NCBI RefSeq assembly: GCF_028769735.1
Contig: NC_088170.1
Span: 61,977,085-62,041,084, forward strand
Direction: 5' to 3'
Origin: Zonotrichia leucophrys gambelii
Lineage: Eukaryota > Chordata > Aves > Passeriformes > Passerellidae
Length of the DNA: 64,000 bases
In this document: positions 1-11,928 of the stretch, piece after piece
Layout of the letters: each line of letters begins with the position of its first letter
How positions within the stretch are numbered: position 1 is the stretch's first letter
Position numbers and translations under genes: made by a program
Notes under the pieces: generated by a model
What the model was told of the DNA's origin: nothing
Seen by the model: only the letters and a program-made list of their open reading frames with translations
The model's database searches: none

Positions 1-310
1 TGAGGAAGAACTAGGTAGAATTATCAGGCAGTAGGGCTGAAGGAAACAACTGGAGTGCTTTTTCACACAACACCTCATTATATTGTGGAACTCACTGCCA
101 CAGATAATTTCCCATGCCAAAAGTGTAAATGGACTCAGAAACGCATTAAAAAAATTAAGCACTGGAAGATCCATCAAAAACTAATAAACCAGATGATGTG
201 GAGTAATCTTCAGTCTGAGAAAGCCCCTAGAAGAGATGGCTGGAAGCTGCACAGCTGTGCAGTTACCAAAGCATTTGCTGACCACTATCAACAACATGAT
301 GTTGGCACAC
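1..310 (+). mobile_element. CR1 LINE 3'-region fragment
   Basis: The stretch tgtggaactcactgccacag, followed by atgccaaaagtgtaaatgg and then gaagatccatcaaaaactaa, matches my recollection of an amniote CR1 3' region (gtggaactcactgccacag...gatgccaaaagt...ttcatggaa...ccatc). The copy is diverged and starts at or before the window edge. The 88-codon open frame at 55-321 lies in it and is not a gene. Confidence 0.6.
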
Positions 311-699
311 GTGAGTTTTAAATCTGACTAAAACCAGATGGTTTTATATTCCTAACTCTTCTCACAGTTCCTAGTGAGTTCCCCTCACCATGAGCAAAAT
401 TCCTGAGGTAAATTGCCCCTGAGTTTTGTCTTTAGTGGCTGTTTCCATCTGACAGCTTATTTGGGCCCACGTTTTGCATGTGCATGCCTTCATTCATCTT
501 TAATGCTTGGATTATACCCATGAAGAGAAACCAACCTTCATTTTATGTCAAATCAGTCCAACCAGTGCCACATTTCTGCGTCTGGAAAGACATGTCCCTT
601 TCCCTTGATCATATAAGTTTTTAAGTTAGGCATCTTAGTTCCATCATAAAAGGTAGACAGATGTGGATGGCAGAGTAGTTTAAAATTCCCTTGGCTATA

Positions 700-790
700 T
701 TAAAATAAAAAAAGGAAAGAAAAAGAAAAAAAAGAAAGAAAGAGAAGAAAAAGGACAAGAAAGGAAAAAAAAAAAAGAAAGGGGTAAGAG
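700..790. repeat. A/G-only polypurine tract
   Basis: About 90 bases of almost uninterrupted A and G on the plus strand. It produces spurious Phe/Ser/Leu frames on the other strand. Confidence 0.85.
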
Positions 791-3700
791 GAAAGGTCAG
801 AAGGCATCTCATCAAGAGAAGAAATTATGGACACTTAGTTATAAAAGAAGCCAAACCAATGTTTTTTATTGTTGAAACTTCAACTGGTCAACCATATCAA
901 GATGTAGCACTTTTTAATGATGAACATACTTCCATGAAAAATGCAGTCCTTAATTTTATATTTAACTCATTTTTTTCCTGCATTCTCTGTTTCAAAATTA
1001 TGAATAAAACAATGAAAATTATTTATTTATTAAACCTTTTCCTTGTCACTGTACTTCAGACAAATGCCATTAGATGGGTGGAAAAAGTCACAGTTTATAA
1101 GGAACTTAACTTTGAAACCACAATGAGGTTTCTTCCTTTTTTGGTTTTTTTTTTTTTTTTTTGTATTTTTTAGAGAAGAGCCAACAATCTAATCAGTTTC
1201 ATATGTGATCAGCCCCAATTTTCCTTTTGTCCCAATTTTCCTGTCCAGACACACCACTGACCTCCTCTTGTAAAAGAGCTCAGCAAAACATATGATTTTC
1301 TTCATGTATGGATTTTTCAGAGAAAAAGAGATTTCCACTTCATCATAAGGTAGTGTTTTCAGGAGGACTATTCTAATTTCAGCTCCAATTCATAAGAGAA
1401 CTGATGATCAGTGCTTTAGAAAATGTTAATTTCCTTCGCTTAGAGACCTATGCTTATATCGTGGTATTGATGTCAAAGAATGCAAGAGAGGCATCAGTTT
1501 TTGTAGAATGTACATTTGTACTCACTTCATAGCAACATCCAAAGTAACTCACCAAGTTATTAAGTCATTCTTACAGACTGACTATTCCCAATTTACACAT
1601 GGAGCCTACAGAAGTCTCTTTTAGGTGGCTGAAGTCAGGTTCCAAAATCTGTCTCCCATAAAGTAGGCAATACCTTCAATTATTTAACTACTCTAATTTC
1701 AAACTGTGGTGAAAAACATTTATCTACACAAAAATTTCCTGATTATCATAGTCCTTGTGTAATAAGCCTAGATAAAAACTGAAGACCAAAGAGGGCAAGA
1801 TTCCTTTGGTGTTTCTTAACATATTCAAATTACCTATGTTTGAAAATGTTAAAATGCTAACAAACTCTCTTTTTTTAGTGAGGGAGATTCTGTGAGAGAT
1901 ATTCTGCCTCTACTAGGATGGGGTAAAATAAAAGATATTCTTTGATAATAGCCTGCCTGTCTTCTTGCTGAAATGCTATTACTTTGTGTTTGAAACAATT
2001 TGAGATTGAAGAAAGGTGTTCCCTTTCAGTACTCAAATTTCATGACACTCTGCTTTTCTTTTTCCCATCATATGGGAAATTCCACTCAAGGGAGAAGATA
2101 TATATGACTACAACTTGCAGTTACTTTAAGATGACAAATACCACGATGAAACAGAAGAAATTTCCCATTAAAATAAACCACATGTCAGCTTTCAGCTCAG
2201 GTTCAGCTGGCTCCCAACTAAGGAAATATGCCTTAGCTGTAGATCATGGAGTAAATACATATCTGCTGTACAGAGTGGCCCATAGAGAAACAAACAGAAA
2301 TATGAGCTAACACTATGAGAACGAGAAGAAAAGCCCTGCAAGAGCAGGCAATCCCATACTTTTACCGGTGCAGCTCTGAAAGAATGAGATGCACACAACT
2401 GCTTGCCTTTGGCAATGCTTAATTATTTTATATCAAAATAAGTTGTGGAATTCAAGGCCAAACATTCCCAGTGAATGCTGGATCTCATGCTGCTTAAGGT
2501 ACTCCCTGTCCCTGGATATAAAAACCTGAAGAACTGAAAATTTACTACAAGATCCAGGAAAATATAATGAATTTCCTTTGCCATAGATAACAGATTTCTG
2601 AGAACATCTATTTATCCAATAAAACAGTAGTAAAAAATAAGTCTGGGGACTAAAGGAAAAACTGGAAATAGTGAAGAAAAAGTACTAGAAAAAAATCCCA
2701 GTTACAAGTGATTCACTTTCTCCGTTCTCTAATTAGGCAGAATGTGGACAGAAACTTCATGCTTAGTTTTCAGTATAACTCCCTCAAATTCCCACAAAAA
2801 TCCCCACAGAAAGCAATATTGAAGTACTTAGTAATTTTTTGATAGATTTTCTTCCCTAGTACTTCATTGCTTCAACAAAAGGCAAAGATTTTCCAAAATG
2901 TATGTATCGACAAATTTTGTTTGGGCAGAATTTCATGTCCACCAGAACGAAAGCTGAGAGCCCAAATGCTGTAACTGCTCCTACCTCTCCCATCTTTCTT
3001 TCACTCCCCCTTAATCATACTCATTCTCAGTTTCATAAAACCTGATTTTGTCTTGACTCAGACACAATGATTGCTTTCAGGTCATCCTGCTTTGGTGTAA
3101 TTCCTTAGATGCACACTGGGGAATAAAGTATTCCAGGAAAAACAGGTGAACTAACTTTCCTCATGTGAGAAAAAAAAAGTCTTAAATGGCTGACAGGGTT
3201 TCAGCCCTGATATTTGAAATGTCCTGGCTCCGTGGTACATCTTGTCCCTCTTGGATAAAAAGTCAAGATTACTATTTTTCTAAAATATTCATTTCATTGA
3301 GTTCAAGCCCTAGTCATGAGTAAATTATGCAGGACTTGCTAGGTCATCAAATGTTCTTTCTCAGCTGAAGTGGTCAAACAGATTAAAGGGAGTTCTGCCA
3401 TGAATGGGACCATCATTACCCAGACACTTCATTGCAGAGGAATAGGGATGGGATGCTGAAGGAACTTTATTCCATATGTGGTGCTTCCATTCAGTTAAAA
3501 CAAGCTCAATATAGTAACAGAGATAGCAGCAATTCTATTTGTGGTCTTCTTTAAAAAAAGGACAAAAACAAGAAAAAAAAAGGATATGATTTCATACATA
3601 GTTGTATTTCACTGTAAAATTAAAAACTAAAATAATTTTGGGTAAAACTGAGTTTGAACAAATGTCAAAATAACTATTGCATATATAATGCATATACAGT

Positions 3701-6700
3701 GATTATTCAATTCTCACTGTGCTAACTGCAAAGCTGTGCCTGTGAATAGTTTGATAATGGGGACAAGTGACGATTTTTGTTATGATATCAACTTTGCATT
3801 TCTTTAAGAGATCCATTTAATAATGGTTTTAATATTTTGTCATATTGTATCACAAGCACACTTGCTAGAACTTGTAGCTAGTTATCTTTGGTTTAAACCT
3901 AAATGTTTACCTAATTTTTGAAAAATTGTGTTTATTACATTTTAAAAGCACACTCGTGAAATCACTGATCTCTTTTCGATCATGACCTGAGGAATAGAAG
4001 AGCCAGAGTAGAGTTAAATATAGAATTGAAAATCAAGATATTAAAGTCATGAGCAATAATGAAACACAGATTATTATTTCTATTATGCATTTATTCCCTT
4101 GTAGAAATCAGCTTCAAAATAAATTGTAGACCTTTCTCAACCCTTAACAGACCACGTGATGGCTTCTTTGCCCAGTGATTTTTCCTCTTGGACATTACAG
4201 CTCCTTCAAAAAATTGTTTAAACTGACTCACAAACAAAAAAAACCCCATATTTTTTATTCTTATAATCTTTGAGTATAGCCCATTTTATAAAGTGAAAAT
4301 TTGAAAATTTCGTGCAGTTTATGGGCAACAATGTTCCAGAAGTCTTTAACTGATTTAGTGCTGACTAAAACCTGCTGAATAATGAACATAAAGAACATCT
4401 TTTCTTCCACATCTTCTAGCTTTTATTGCATCTCATGATATCTTGTATTTGTCAAATTTTATGTTATTTGGGTTTACCTCTCATAACTGTTTGAAAAATG
4501 AATATTTCACATAAATATCCTACCATAATATTTATTTCTTTTCCATGTCCCACAGACAGCAATCCACCTAACTCTCTTTATTTTCTCCCATATAATTTAG
4601 CTAACTTAATAGTTACATAATGCCTCCTCCCTCCTCTTTTTTTCAGTTTCAAACTACATTGTCTCCCCATAGGTCTAATTCATAACAGGTTTACTGAACC
4701 TTGGAGCAATCTGTGTCTGACTTTGAGGATTGCACAGTTTCATACCTGAAGAACGTCTCCTGTGCTGAATATCCTGTTTATTCAAGCTATCTCAGCTGCT
4801 CTGACAAAGGCATTCCCTTGCAGGAAGATGTCTGTCTCAGTGAGGACATGAAGTCACTAATTAAAAGAATCTGAATTTTGTTATTCATTAGTCTATAATT
4901 TATTTTTAGCTCAATAATAAAAAGGAGATGTAATGAGTCTAGCAGCTAATACAGTGCTAATACAATGTGGTTAGCACAGTATGGCTGGCAACCAATCACA
5001 TAGCACTCAGAGTAAATAATTGATGACTTTGAGATTAACTGCTGAACTTAAATATATTCACAGATATAATGATTACTGGTAATTATAAGTAAAACCAGAA
5101 GTATACAGAAGTTAGCACAAACTATTTAGAAAAGACTAACTTTTCAATTAACAACCCATCTAGCTTGGGCTATATGGGAAACTTGGAAGCGTAATCATTA
5201 AAATTGGAGCTGTATGGTTTCACCTTTTTTGGTATTATATTTCAAAAACCCTTTGTTGAAAGAAATGGCGTGATGGAGACAGAAGTGATGAATGCACTGA
5301 AAAATTGCTTCCTGTCATAAATGACTTTATAAACCTACTGGGAAATTTTTCATGTCTACATCTGCTAGATGGTGACTAATGCAGGATAATCAAATTAGAA
5401 ATCATTCAGCCAGTAGAGACTAGTGACCACACGAAGGTCCAGTGACTAAAGCAAGATTAGAAGTTGATATGTGTAAATCACAACTGATTCTAATCAGAAG
5501 CAGATGCCTGATTTCAGACAGGTCTTCATGGACAAGATGTCAGAAAAGATTAGGAATAATTGAGTAGATGGAGACAATGAAATGCAGACTCCATTATTGT
5601 ACAAACAATTGGCAGAACTCTATGCAAGTAGGTAGGAATGCATAGCTTAAATGCAGTGTCCACAGAGAATTTATATTAAAAGAATAATTACTTTCTACCT
5701 TATTTAAATTAATAATAGCTAGTGTGTACATCGTATGCAAACATATTGTGAAAATGTGAAATAGTTGATTAACTTTGACATATGAGATAATATTCTCCAC
5801 CTTTAGATTTAACATATAGACATATTAAACATAACATTTGTTATTAATTTATAGGCTTTATGTATGCTTTCGAAAATAGCATGTTTATAGTTATCTTGAA
5901 ACAAATCTAAACAGTAGGCTGCATTTTAAAATGTTCCTATGAGTGAATCTCAATTAAAATCATAAAATAAGTAAAAAATATTTTTTTATTTTATTTACTA
6001 TCTCATTTTTTTATTGGCATTGTAAATTTTGCTGCAACTCAGTGAAAACTTTCACAAATTACTGGCATACATCTTTGTTTCTATTTCATATGTCCTCTTT
6101 AGAATGTGTTTTAATGCCTGATAAAGAAAATAGGAGCTGCATAAGAAGGCATGATTTTTTCTACTTTAATAATTTTAAAAATTTATTGCCATAGTTTCAG
6201 AGTACTGAATATGAATGTGTGTCTCCACCAGTACTCTGAAGAATAAATGTTAAACATATATCACCTCCTCTTACCATTACCTAATTTACATGGCACAGAG
6301 AACTGAATACAGTGAGTTATATGTTGTATCATTCTGGTTTGAATTCATGCACTATATCTCATATAAACAATATTCTCAACTGTATCTGGAAGGAGATGTT
6401 TTGCAATAGAAGGATTTCTGGTGCTAGCAGAAGACAAAAACACACTCCCTATAAAACCATGACAGGATTTTACCCATAATTAGCAGATCAGTGAACACTG
6501 GGAAAAGTTTTACTTTCAAATAACAAATAGATTTTAGAAAAGCAATTGTGAAAAGCCAGGGCATAGGTAAATTTTACAAAATGAGTTATTTTTATGGTTC
6601 TTCAATTTTTAGTTCTTTGCTATTTTTGCTAAGGTGACTTCTCAGACTCTGATCCTTTGCCAGCTCCTCAGTATGAATATTCATGTGATTTATTACACAT

Positions 6701-9045
6701 CGTGCATTTTGATTGGCCAGCTAAATGGCTCTCACATGGCTCCCCCTTCGTTTAGACAACTGTTTTTCAAATTATATTTGCTGGTATTTAATCTTAATTT
6801 CCTATGTTAATCCTCCTCTGAGTGAGATTTAGACAATCACATACACAAACACTTCACTGACATAAATGGTCTTCAAAGCCAAAGAACAATTCAGACAGAG
6901 TAAGAACCAGAGGATGTCAGCAAAAATGTGTCAGAGGCTTTTCTGAAAACTGGGTGGGTGAGTAACGTTACTAGGAAGAACTTACACTCTGAACTTACAA
7001 TGAAGTTGCACCTTTACTATCGCTGACTGAAAAGGGCCATCAAATCCACCAGTGTATTTCAGCTAAACGTTCTTTATTGGTTTTCATAGTAGGATTTTTA
7101 ATATGGGTTTGGGAATAGCACAGAAGTTTTTTTCCACTATCACATTTATAATATGCCTGGACTCCTTGCAGGTAAAAGTGATGACATTTGAGGAACAGTC
7201 CTGCACAACTGAAAACAATGTCAGTAAGAGCAGATTTTAGATGCTGGCTGCTGTTAGAGCACATACAGTCATGTACATTAAACACAGTGTCACAAATCCA
7301 GAGATGAAATCACACTCCACTGCAGAAAAATAGGAACTTCAACTCACCCAGCCGTGCACAATCATTTCCTAAAGATCAGGACAAATGTTTGTACTCATTT
7401 GTACAATGACTGATAGAATAAGAAAAGAGAAAGGAATTTGTCAAAGTGTATATAAGATATATTTAGAAGGATAAATTCATGACTCAAAGCACATGTAAAA
7501 TTAACATCTAAGTCCTTTTGAGCTTCTGAATGCAAACATCTAGAAGCAGGAGAAATTAGCAAAAGCAGCAAGTATTTTACACACACTCAACAGGCAGGAT
7601 TTTCAAGCAGGAAAAAAATACTCTTTTGTTAATTCTTTGAATCAACAACATATGTTGTTTACTTATTGTTGCATCTTGCAGAAAAAATAAAGTTGGCTTC
7701 AGCAAATAATGAGCAGATGAATTTTGAAGAAAGGGGACTGTGTGGCTAGAATTACGAATACCAGACAGTAATGCCATTATACTGTGGGCTTAAGGTTTTT
7801 CCACAGCAAAATAAAAGCCTGCCAGGCAGACAAACAAATTAGCTGATGATGGACCTCCCTTCCACAACTAAGCTTTAATCCAAGACAGTCAGTTTAACTA
7901 ATGAGGAATCCTCCTCATGTCCTACAATCATCATTTGAAAGTGGTGTGGAACTGATAAACTGAAAAGTCAGTCAACCTTTTGGCCCTTCTCAGGAGTGTC
8001 TTTGACATCAGCTAGATGAGAATGTGAGGACTCAGCCGTTTGAGGAGGTCTCCAGTGATCTCGCCCCTAGAAAGTCTCAAATAACTTCCTTAGTCATAAG
8101 AGGCACTTTGGCCTGACTCACAGAACAGACCAGCACATAAGTTCAACTCCCACTTAAAATTGTTCATGGTTTGAGTTCATCTCAGTCTCAACCAGCTTAA
8201 ACACATGGGTCTAGTCTAAACTAGACACTTTCCAAGATCCCTTAAAACTCTTTCAGTATCTGAATTTTCTGTCTGAATTCTTTAGAATTCTGCTCTAAGA
8301 CAAGTGCCCAGTTTGAGAGAAATATTATATATTAACCTGGTGGTTATCTCATATTTTGCTCCTTTTGGACTCACAAAACAGGAAATTTCCAGCCTCTGAC
8401 ATCTGTTGACCATCAGTTTCAGAGTATACACAAATTCTCATGTAAGTACAGGGACAAAGTGCTGCCCTTTTTCAACACAAATATTTTGCTATTTGATCAT
8501 TTGGATGATGGAACATTCAGCAATTTATTTCACTGTCACATGATACAGCCTGAACTCACTTCCTTCACAATTACTATGACTAAGAACTAGTAATGTGCTA
8601 AGTAGTGACCTCTTTGGAGAGAGGGCAAAAAAAGAGACAGATTTTCTCCTGTCTTCCAATTTTTAGTTGAGCTAGCTTAATTTTCACAAAATGAAATGAG
8701 TAAGCCAAAAAGTAGGTGAGGATGTTTTGTCCCAATTTCTGTAGAAAAATGTGTGAAAATATATTTTAAATATCATGAAAGTCTAATAATAATTTACATG
8801 GCAAAACCAAGCCACTGTAATGGAACAGACAGTGTCACATTAGTACTGACTGAAAAAAAACCAACACATTTGTGGATAGAAAGTACATGTTTTGGGGCAG
8901 ATGTGCTTTTTACTCTGATGGCCACTGAGTGAAATGTTACTTCCTTTTGTAGCAGCTCTGTGAGTAGTGTCAAAAAAAAAAAAAGAAAATCTAAAGAAGT
9001 TGCTTTGCCTGCAATTTTTAAATCTACATTATAAGACATTCCACA

Positions 9046-9160
9046 AAAAAGAAAAAAAACCAAACAAAAACAAAGCAAACAAACAAAAACAAAGCAAACA
9101 AACAAAAAATAACCTCCACAAAAACCAATGAAACAACAACCAAAAACCACAAAACTCACA
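9046..9160. repeat. (CAAA)n / AC-rich low-complexity tract with 19-bp duplication
   Basis: A/C-rich sequence in which acaaaaacaaagcaaacaa is repeated in tandem at about 9065-9102. The long Phe/Cys/Leu frames on the minus strand are artefacts of this tract. Confidence 0.85.
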
Positions 9161-10120
9161 CAAAAAAATCCCCAACAGAGTGGTTTTTAAAATAAAGACT
9201 GTGGAATCAGAATTTTCCTTCCAAATCAGCTTTTGTGTCTTTGGCATCTAGAATTAATGACCAATGGCTCATTCATTTTGCTCCTGAAGATGTGCTGGAT
9301 CTTCCCCAAAGAAAGTTCATATCATGTTCTGATACTCAGGGAGGAGCACTGGGCTACAGCAATAATCATTTGTTTGTACAAGAGATAAATTGCTGGGATG
9401 AATTTCCAGCTCTGCTTTACATGACTTTGTTTCTAATTTCTGAAGATATGTTGGTCACCCAATCCATACAGTTCTCCTTCTAACTATACTGAATCAAAGA
9501 CAAAAGGGCTAGACAAGTGTCTCATGAAAAGGACAATGCTTTTGGTGCTTTTTAAAATATAATCAACACAGCTGTAATGAAAAACTTCTGTCATTATTTT
9601 CCTCAAGTCTTGTTATGGACTGAAAACATCATGAATCATCAGAACAAAACTTATTGGTTCGTATGTTCCCCTGATTTTAACAGTATACCCTCTGAGGTGG
9701 TGTATTCTCCCTGGAATATGGAGCTTCCATAATTCCTCTTAGCCTGATGCTTCACACTCCTTCAGATATTAATTTGTGATTAATTATGACCTGCACTTTT
9801 GTTTTCTAATCTATCACTCAAATTTCTTTGCCTCGTGGTGGTGTTTGGGTATCAGAACTGGTGAAGACTTTGAGATTTATTGGCAATAAAGTTTCCATGA
9901 GCAAGAGGTGATCTGGAGGCAGGTTTTGCCTCATTATCAAAACGAAGAAGAGGAAGTTAAGAAAATGGCAGGACAGAGTAATAAGGGAGGAATGAGTTTT
10001 TCTTTGTCGCACTGGTGGACACAGTCAGCACAACAGAGGAGACAATATTCTAGAGAGCCCACGTGGCCCCAGTGTGCCATCAGGATGATGGCAGGTGTCC
10101 TACTCTCCTGGAAAGAGGGA

Positions 10121-10178
10121 GGATCACTTTAGTCACTTTAGGAGTGATCACTTTAGTTTTGGCTGATCACTTTAGTCT
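10121..10178. repeat. Three dispersed copies of gatcactttagt
   Basis: gatcactttagt occurs three times within 58 bp, with a further partial copy (cactttag) between the first two. The spacers differ. Confidence 0.8.
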
Positions 10179-11648
10179 GCACCACCATCCAAAATCCTTG
10201 TGGAAGAATTAGGTGATATGTGCATTTCTCTTTCTACTTGTAGCACACTCACTTTTGATCCAGCCCTGCCTTTATACATTTTCCTATGACAATATCAAGC
10301 ATGAAACAATTTTTAGCTGGCTGCAGTTGCACCCACTGTTACTTCTGTACCAGAAAAACCTCCACTTGAACCATCGGTGTTGGTTCATGGTGCCTAAATT
10401 TCCACAGAGCTGGGCTCTCTGAATCAGAGCAGTGCAGAAATAGTTCTGGAATCTCATCTTTTGGCCTTTTCAATCCACTGCTCTGATTTCAGAGGGATAT
10501 TAATACAGAGAACCTATCTCCCAAACAAAGCAACCATTTAGAGTATTTTGATAGGATGCTTCAACAGAACAATTTTATTAGCAATAAACCATGAAGGCAA
10601 ACCTGACTTTGCTTATGAGTTTAAAATATCTTCAAGACCTAAAAAGTCATCTCAGCATCTTTTTGCATGGGTCAGTCTAAAAAACTGGACTTCCTGGTAT
10701 TCAGCTGGTAAACCCTCAAGACTGCTCATCAGTTTCACTGATGACAATTAGTAACACATTATTATAGTGAATGGCCACAATCTGTATCATGTTATCAGAG
10801 CAAATGGCCATAACAAGTAACCATATAAATATAGTTAGGCATTGCTACCTTTACCCTTGGATTTTTCAACTCTAACCCCTCTTATACTGAAATTCTACAG
10901 GATTTTATGGATAATTTTAATATACTATTATGAGAAGATCAGAACCCTCTCCCCAAATAGAAAATATTTATCAGCAAGGCATACTGAATATTTATTGTAC
11001 AATCAGTTTTGTTACTAAATTAAGTAAAAATTAGTAAATAGCAAAAGTTAAAAGAGAATTATATGGTGGGCTCATTATGAATTGAGAGGAGGTAATCATT
11101 TAATATGCTATTTAATAATTTTCAGGAAAGTTGTATTCCCTTCCAGTATGCTCCAGAGGCACTACTTGCCCTTTACTACTCAATGAATTTCCAGGCAGTA
11201 TAAAGTGGATCAACTATGACAATAAAACAAAAATTTAGTGCAGGACTGTGATAATTTTTTTAATAAAACACCCACCCCCAAATCGAAAAGTACTTCAAAT
11301 GTCAGAACAACATAGCTGTTCAAAAAATTCCTTCAAGATATTTCAGACAAAGGCAGTAGGAAATATCTGATGATGCCAAAAGATATTTTTTTTCCTCCAG
11401 GGCTAACAATTCCAGGGCTAAGTGTTTTGAATGACTGAAGGAGGAGAGGGTCTTAAGAACAAAGGTTAAAAGGTTGGTGCAGAGAGATCACAATAGTCAA
11501 AACCTGGGAAGAAGATGATTTTGGTCTAGAATTCTCTCAAGAGCACAGGATAAACTGCAAACAAAAGAGCTTGTACTAAAAAGCAGCAAAAATATTAATA
11601 ATAAATTCCTCTTTTTCAACATATATGCTTTCTTTCAGCTAATCTGGT

Positions 11649-11928
11649 TTTATTCAGAAAAATAAATATTTTTATTACTTTTTGATCCACTGGCCTCAGA
11701 ATTCTGAAGCTGCCTGTAGATGCTGTACCCTGCTGTGTACAAATTAAGTAAATACATAAACCCAGTCAGCTTAAATCTGTCAAAAATGCTTCTAGAAACA
11801 GGCTGTGCATGCAAGGACAGCAGATGGAAAAAGCTTTCAACTGTGATGAAATAATCTACTCCCAAATCATTCAATCCAGTCAGTTCTGCAGAATCATTTT
11901 CCATAAGACGCTTCAACATGGACTCATT
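11649..11928 (-). other. Unrecognised terminal-exon-like open frame
   Basis: The minus strand shows an acceptor-like sequence (ctactttgtag) directly before AATGAGTCC. An open frame follows: ESMLKRLMENDSAELTGLND, then LGVDYFITVESFFHLLSLHA, ending QNSEASGSKSNKNIYFSE. The TAA stop overlaps an AATAAA hexamer (11649-11654). A TAG lies in frame immediately upstream, so the frame would begin at the splice site. This combination is what a last coding exon looks like. I do not recognise the protein and found no convincing partner exon, so chance or a pseudogene remains possible. Confidence 0.25.

Larger units (their letters stand above)
311..11648. other. Intergenic sequence, no gene recognised
   Basis: About 11 kb of AT-rich sequence. 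It holds short low-complexity tracts (a T run at 1147-1163, the AC-rich block near 9.1 kb) and only short open frames without family features, splice context or conserved motifs. I see no RNA gene. Confidence 0.6.

Noticed and set aside
55..321. 88-codon plus-strand frame at the window start
   Set aside because: It lies within a CR1-like fragment and is not homologous to a host protein that I recognise.
621..815. Phe/Ser/Leu-rich minus-strand frame
   Set aside because: It is a translation of the A/G polypurine tract.
9046..9160. CRISPR-like repetition
   Set aside because: The CAAA-type repeats have no spacer structure and the genome is a vertebrate one.
8794..9247. Phe/Cys/Leu-rich minus-strand frames resembling membrane proteins
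   Set aside because: They arise from the CAAA/AC-rich tract and have no splice or start context.
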